Shown here: in pieces, positions 61,706-64,000 of the stretch
Numbering within the stretch: position 1 is the stretch's first letter
Layout: each line of letters starts with the position of its first letter
Assembly (NCBI GenBank): GCA_022494885.1
Contig: JAGVSM010002664.1
Span: 186,001 to 250,000, forward strand
DNA from: Micrasema longulum
Taxonomy: Eukaryota; Arthropoda; Insecta; Trichoptera; Brachycentridae
Length of the DNA: 64,000 nucleotides
Reading direction: 5' to 3'
The notes under the pieces: generated by a model
What the model was told of the DNA's origin: nothing
Seen by the model: the letters and a program-made list of their open reading frames with translations, nothing else
Databases searched by the model: none
Made by a program: the position numbers and the translations under genes

Positions 61706-62100
61706 AAGTTCATCCCTACGGGAAATTGGATATAAAAAATGTTTTCTTACTTGCGGTAAAAATTAGAGCATTGAATTATACGGCTTTAAGTAAGGTAAGT
61801 TTCTTGACAGTGTTCGAAAAAAATATATTAAAAAATATACTATAAATTGAACTTATTCATGTGAATCAACCAATGATAAGAGAGATGCGGAAGATTTCCG
61901 GTTTGCGGTACGTCAACGGACCAACCGGCAGAACTGACCGAAAAGAAGCGGAAGAGAACTTAATAACTTTATAGTGATTTCAGAAATACAAAACTTTAAA
62001 AAATAATAGCGCTGATAGAACTATATATTAAAAATTAATATAAAATTTGGCTTTGTTTTAATAGACCATAAACAATTTTTTTTTGAAAAGAACACTGAAA
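61706..62100 (-). mobile_element. MITE family G copy
   Basis: gttcatccctacgggaaatt, gttttcttacttgcggtaaa, gtgaatcaaccaatgataag, gatttccggtttgcggtacg tcaacgga, accggcagaactgaccgaaa, agcgctgatagaactatat. It has lost the first CRE-like site. Confidence 0.6.
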
Positions 62101-62459
62101 TATTTTATTATGATTATTTTTAACATACCTGTCCAGGACGATTAATATGCCACAAATACAATATTTAAGTAAGGGCGATTCAATTTGAATGAATCAAAAA
62201 GCACTGATGCATCGAAAGAATAAGAAAAAAGTCTGAAACTTTGTGATAAAACAAGTATTTCTTTAAAATTTTCTCCACAAAACTATTTCAGCACAATAAA
62301 TTCTCAGCATTAAAAATACAGCGCTAAACGCATCTGTCAACACTGAAATGTCCACTGAATTCCAATACACTTAATGCATAAACCAGTAGGCGAGGTTGCA
62401 AAACCGCAAAATAACGCGTACTAATATAAGCTCCGCACAAAATATATTTATATTTGAAT

Positions 62460-62645
62460 GAATGTCACTTTGACAGCTGAAGCGCTCGCGACGTGCGTCC
62501 GGCCTCTCACGCCGGTGAAACGAAACTGAAGCCGTAGTACTGAAGTTTTGTGTTGTGTTGTGTTGTTATTATTATTACACGGTATTAGTTCCATGAAAAC
62601 ACGCGTCGCGACGCTGCTGACGCATCGGAACAGGGGTACAGGACC
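62460..62645 (+). promoter_or_regulatory. CpG-rich patch, possible first exon
   Basis: tgaagcgctcgcgacgtgcg, tccggcctctcacgccggtg, then an ATG at 62594 opening MKTRVATLLTHRNR before cagggGTACAG, a weak donor-like site. GC contrast with flanks is strong. Speculative; strand uncertain. Confidence 0.2.
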
Positions 62646-62837
62646 TTTTTCAGTGGTTTGCTTATGTTTTATTTATTATTTTAATTACTGTGCACTTTTT
62701 TGCTATTTTATATCAGATACCAGTAACGTAAACTGTTTTCCAGGGCCAAACCGCGAAACTTCAGAGGATATTTTTAATGCTGTTTTTTCAAAAATATCCT
62801 ACTACTATCACCCCATTTTCCCATAGAAGTAGTCAAA

Positions 62838-63440
62838 GAGAATGGACCGCCACTCGCGTCTACCTTGGCATACATTCCTAGCTTCTTTCACATTCATACA
62901 TCTTGTCATACATGCCCTTCGGTTCGGTCTGTCATGTCAAAACATGACTAGACTTAAGATTTTGGTTTATCTGATCATGCCACGTCTACCTTGGTCGTCC
63001 TCGTCTCACGTTACCGTTCATTTTCGACATATATACTTGTTTTACGATTCTTTCGTCGTCCATTCGTTAAACGTGACCAAACCATCTCAGAGACCCTTTC
63101 TTAATCTTATCAATTATACTTGACTCAGATTTACACTCTCGCCTGATTTCATCATTCGTAACCCTGCCATACATTTATTTCCCACACATCCGTCTAAGAG
63201 ATCGCATTTTAACTGCGTTTCATCCTTCCTCTGCCAGTTCCATATTCCATTTCCATACATAAGTGTTGGGAGTAAAACTCCGTTGTGCACTGCCAGTTTA
63301 ACATCGATTTACATATTAACAATTACTGTGCCTAGTGCTCCGTTCATTTTGTTGCCCGCATTCTCCTTCAAGATCTTTTTCTACTCTTCTATCTCTTGAA
63401 AACATGCTTCCCAGATACACAAATTCTTCTATTAGTTCAA
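62838..63440 (-). pseudogene. Non-LTR tail, family R, longest decayed copy
   Basis: The minus strand, with several stops, carries NAVKMRSLRRMCGK, TNDEIRRECKSESSIIDKIK, KGSLRWFGHV, RMDDERIVKQVYMSKMNGN, RRGRPR and TWHDQINQNLKS. Upstream are GSMFSRDRRVEKDLEGE and LLPTLMYGN-like blocks. Inactive. Confidence 0.7.
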
Positions 63441-63444
63441 GACA

Positions 63445-64000
63445 TTCGTTGTTTACATTTATTATGCAATCAGTAACCTCACTGTTCCCATATATGCTAA
63501 TGTTTTTTTTGGGAAATCCCTTTTTTTCATTTAAAAGAAAAATTAAGATTAAAAAAGTATTTGACCAACGAAACTCTTATATTTTTAAAAATGTTTAAAA
63601 AAAAATATTTCTCGATTAGGGTTTTGTGAGGGATCAGTTTTATGACGACAGGGAATTTCACGTGACTTAGATAGGAACAGTGTTAGAACCATGTCAGGAT
63701 CTGTGTTAGGACTTCGCCAGTAGTTTCTTGATGATTTGATGTATTTATGTGATTTGGAGTGCGAATTGTTTTTCCTCAGTTGTTCGAGTGCGTGTTGTAT
63801 TGAGCGCATTCGTCGAATATTTCCTACATATAATATATTCGGTTTTATGCCGTGGTATGTTTAGTTTATAACACAACATTCTCCGTCCTTCTCGAAGCGG
63901 GATCAGGAGCGTACAGCTGCGGTCTCAATTTGGAACTAACACTGTATTCCGTCATACTGGGAAATTAGAAAAAAAGTGATTGTGCTGACCATGTGTATTT
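63445..64000. other. No gene recognised
   Basis: AT-rich, then slightly GC-richer at 63880-63960. No repeat or exon identified. Confidence 0.4.

Noticed and set aside
62548..62826. 92-codon frame starting MCCVVLLLLLHG as a secreted protein
   Set aside because: The hydrophobic start is translation of a TGTTGTGT/TTATTA simple stretch, and no domain follows.
1..64000. Endogenous virus or retroviral LTR element
   Set aside because: No gag, protease, integrase or envelope motifs and no paired LTRs were seen. Retroelement remains are non-LTR type.

Overview
The window is eukaryotic, AT-rich, intron-rich and packed with transposable-element remains, and it fits an insect (or other arthropod) genome. 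I cannot name the order. The evidence is one spliced gene resembling animal C3G/RAPGEF1, several tRNA-derived SINE families, insect-type non-LTR reverse-transcriptase tails, and Tc1/mariner, pogo, hAT and piggyBac-like elements. No bacterial gene, operon, rRNA, CRISPR array or bona fide tRNA gene was seen. Family assignments rest on remembered family knowledge; no search or alignment was run. Region 1 (about 10.8-25.1 kb, minus strand) holds the only host gene I can support. It is ten consecutive coding exons of the Rap guanine-nucleotide exchange factor C3G. Every junction has AG/GT splice sites and every codon phase joins correctly, giving about 632 codons. The exons supply the basic N-terminal segment, the conserved helical N-terminal domain and the proline-rich Crk-SH3-binding region. 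The catalytic REM and CDC25 domains must lie beyond the left edge, and the first exon(s) lie to the right of 25.1 kb. The introns are full of SINEs, hAT-like, pogo-like and mariner copies and retroelement tails. Region 2 (1-10.8 kb) is probably C3G intron. It contains SINEs, a mariner-like element with an internal deletion (5.3-6.2 kb), a pogo-like element with TA duplications (8.0-9.3 kb) and non-LTR tails. Region 3 (25-64 kb) has no supported host exon. It is a mosaic of nested insertions. The clearest are a 2.5-kb piggyBac-type element at a TTAA inside an older MITE (27.7-30.2 kb), a retroelement tail inside a SINE (35.6-36.5 kb), three long hairpins in 1.4 kb (37.0-38.3 kb), a 333-codon reading frame made partly of four 156-bp tandem units (40.8-41.8 kb), two TA-flanked palindromic MITEs (43.9 and 55.3 kb) and a SINE splitting a reverse-transcriptase tail (60.2-61.0 kb). 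At least four MITE-like families (called A, B, C and G here) recur and may be undescribed. Family G carries a promoter-like module with CRE, CCAAT and ETS-type motifs. Several short CpG-rich patches (39.0, 46.6, 58.7 and 62.5 kb) are candidate promoters or first exons, unproven.
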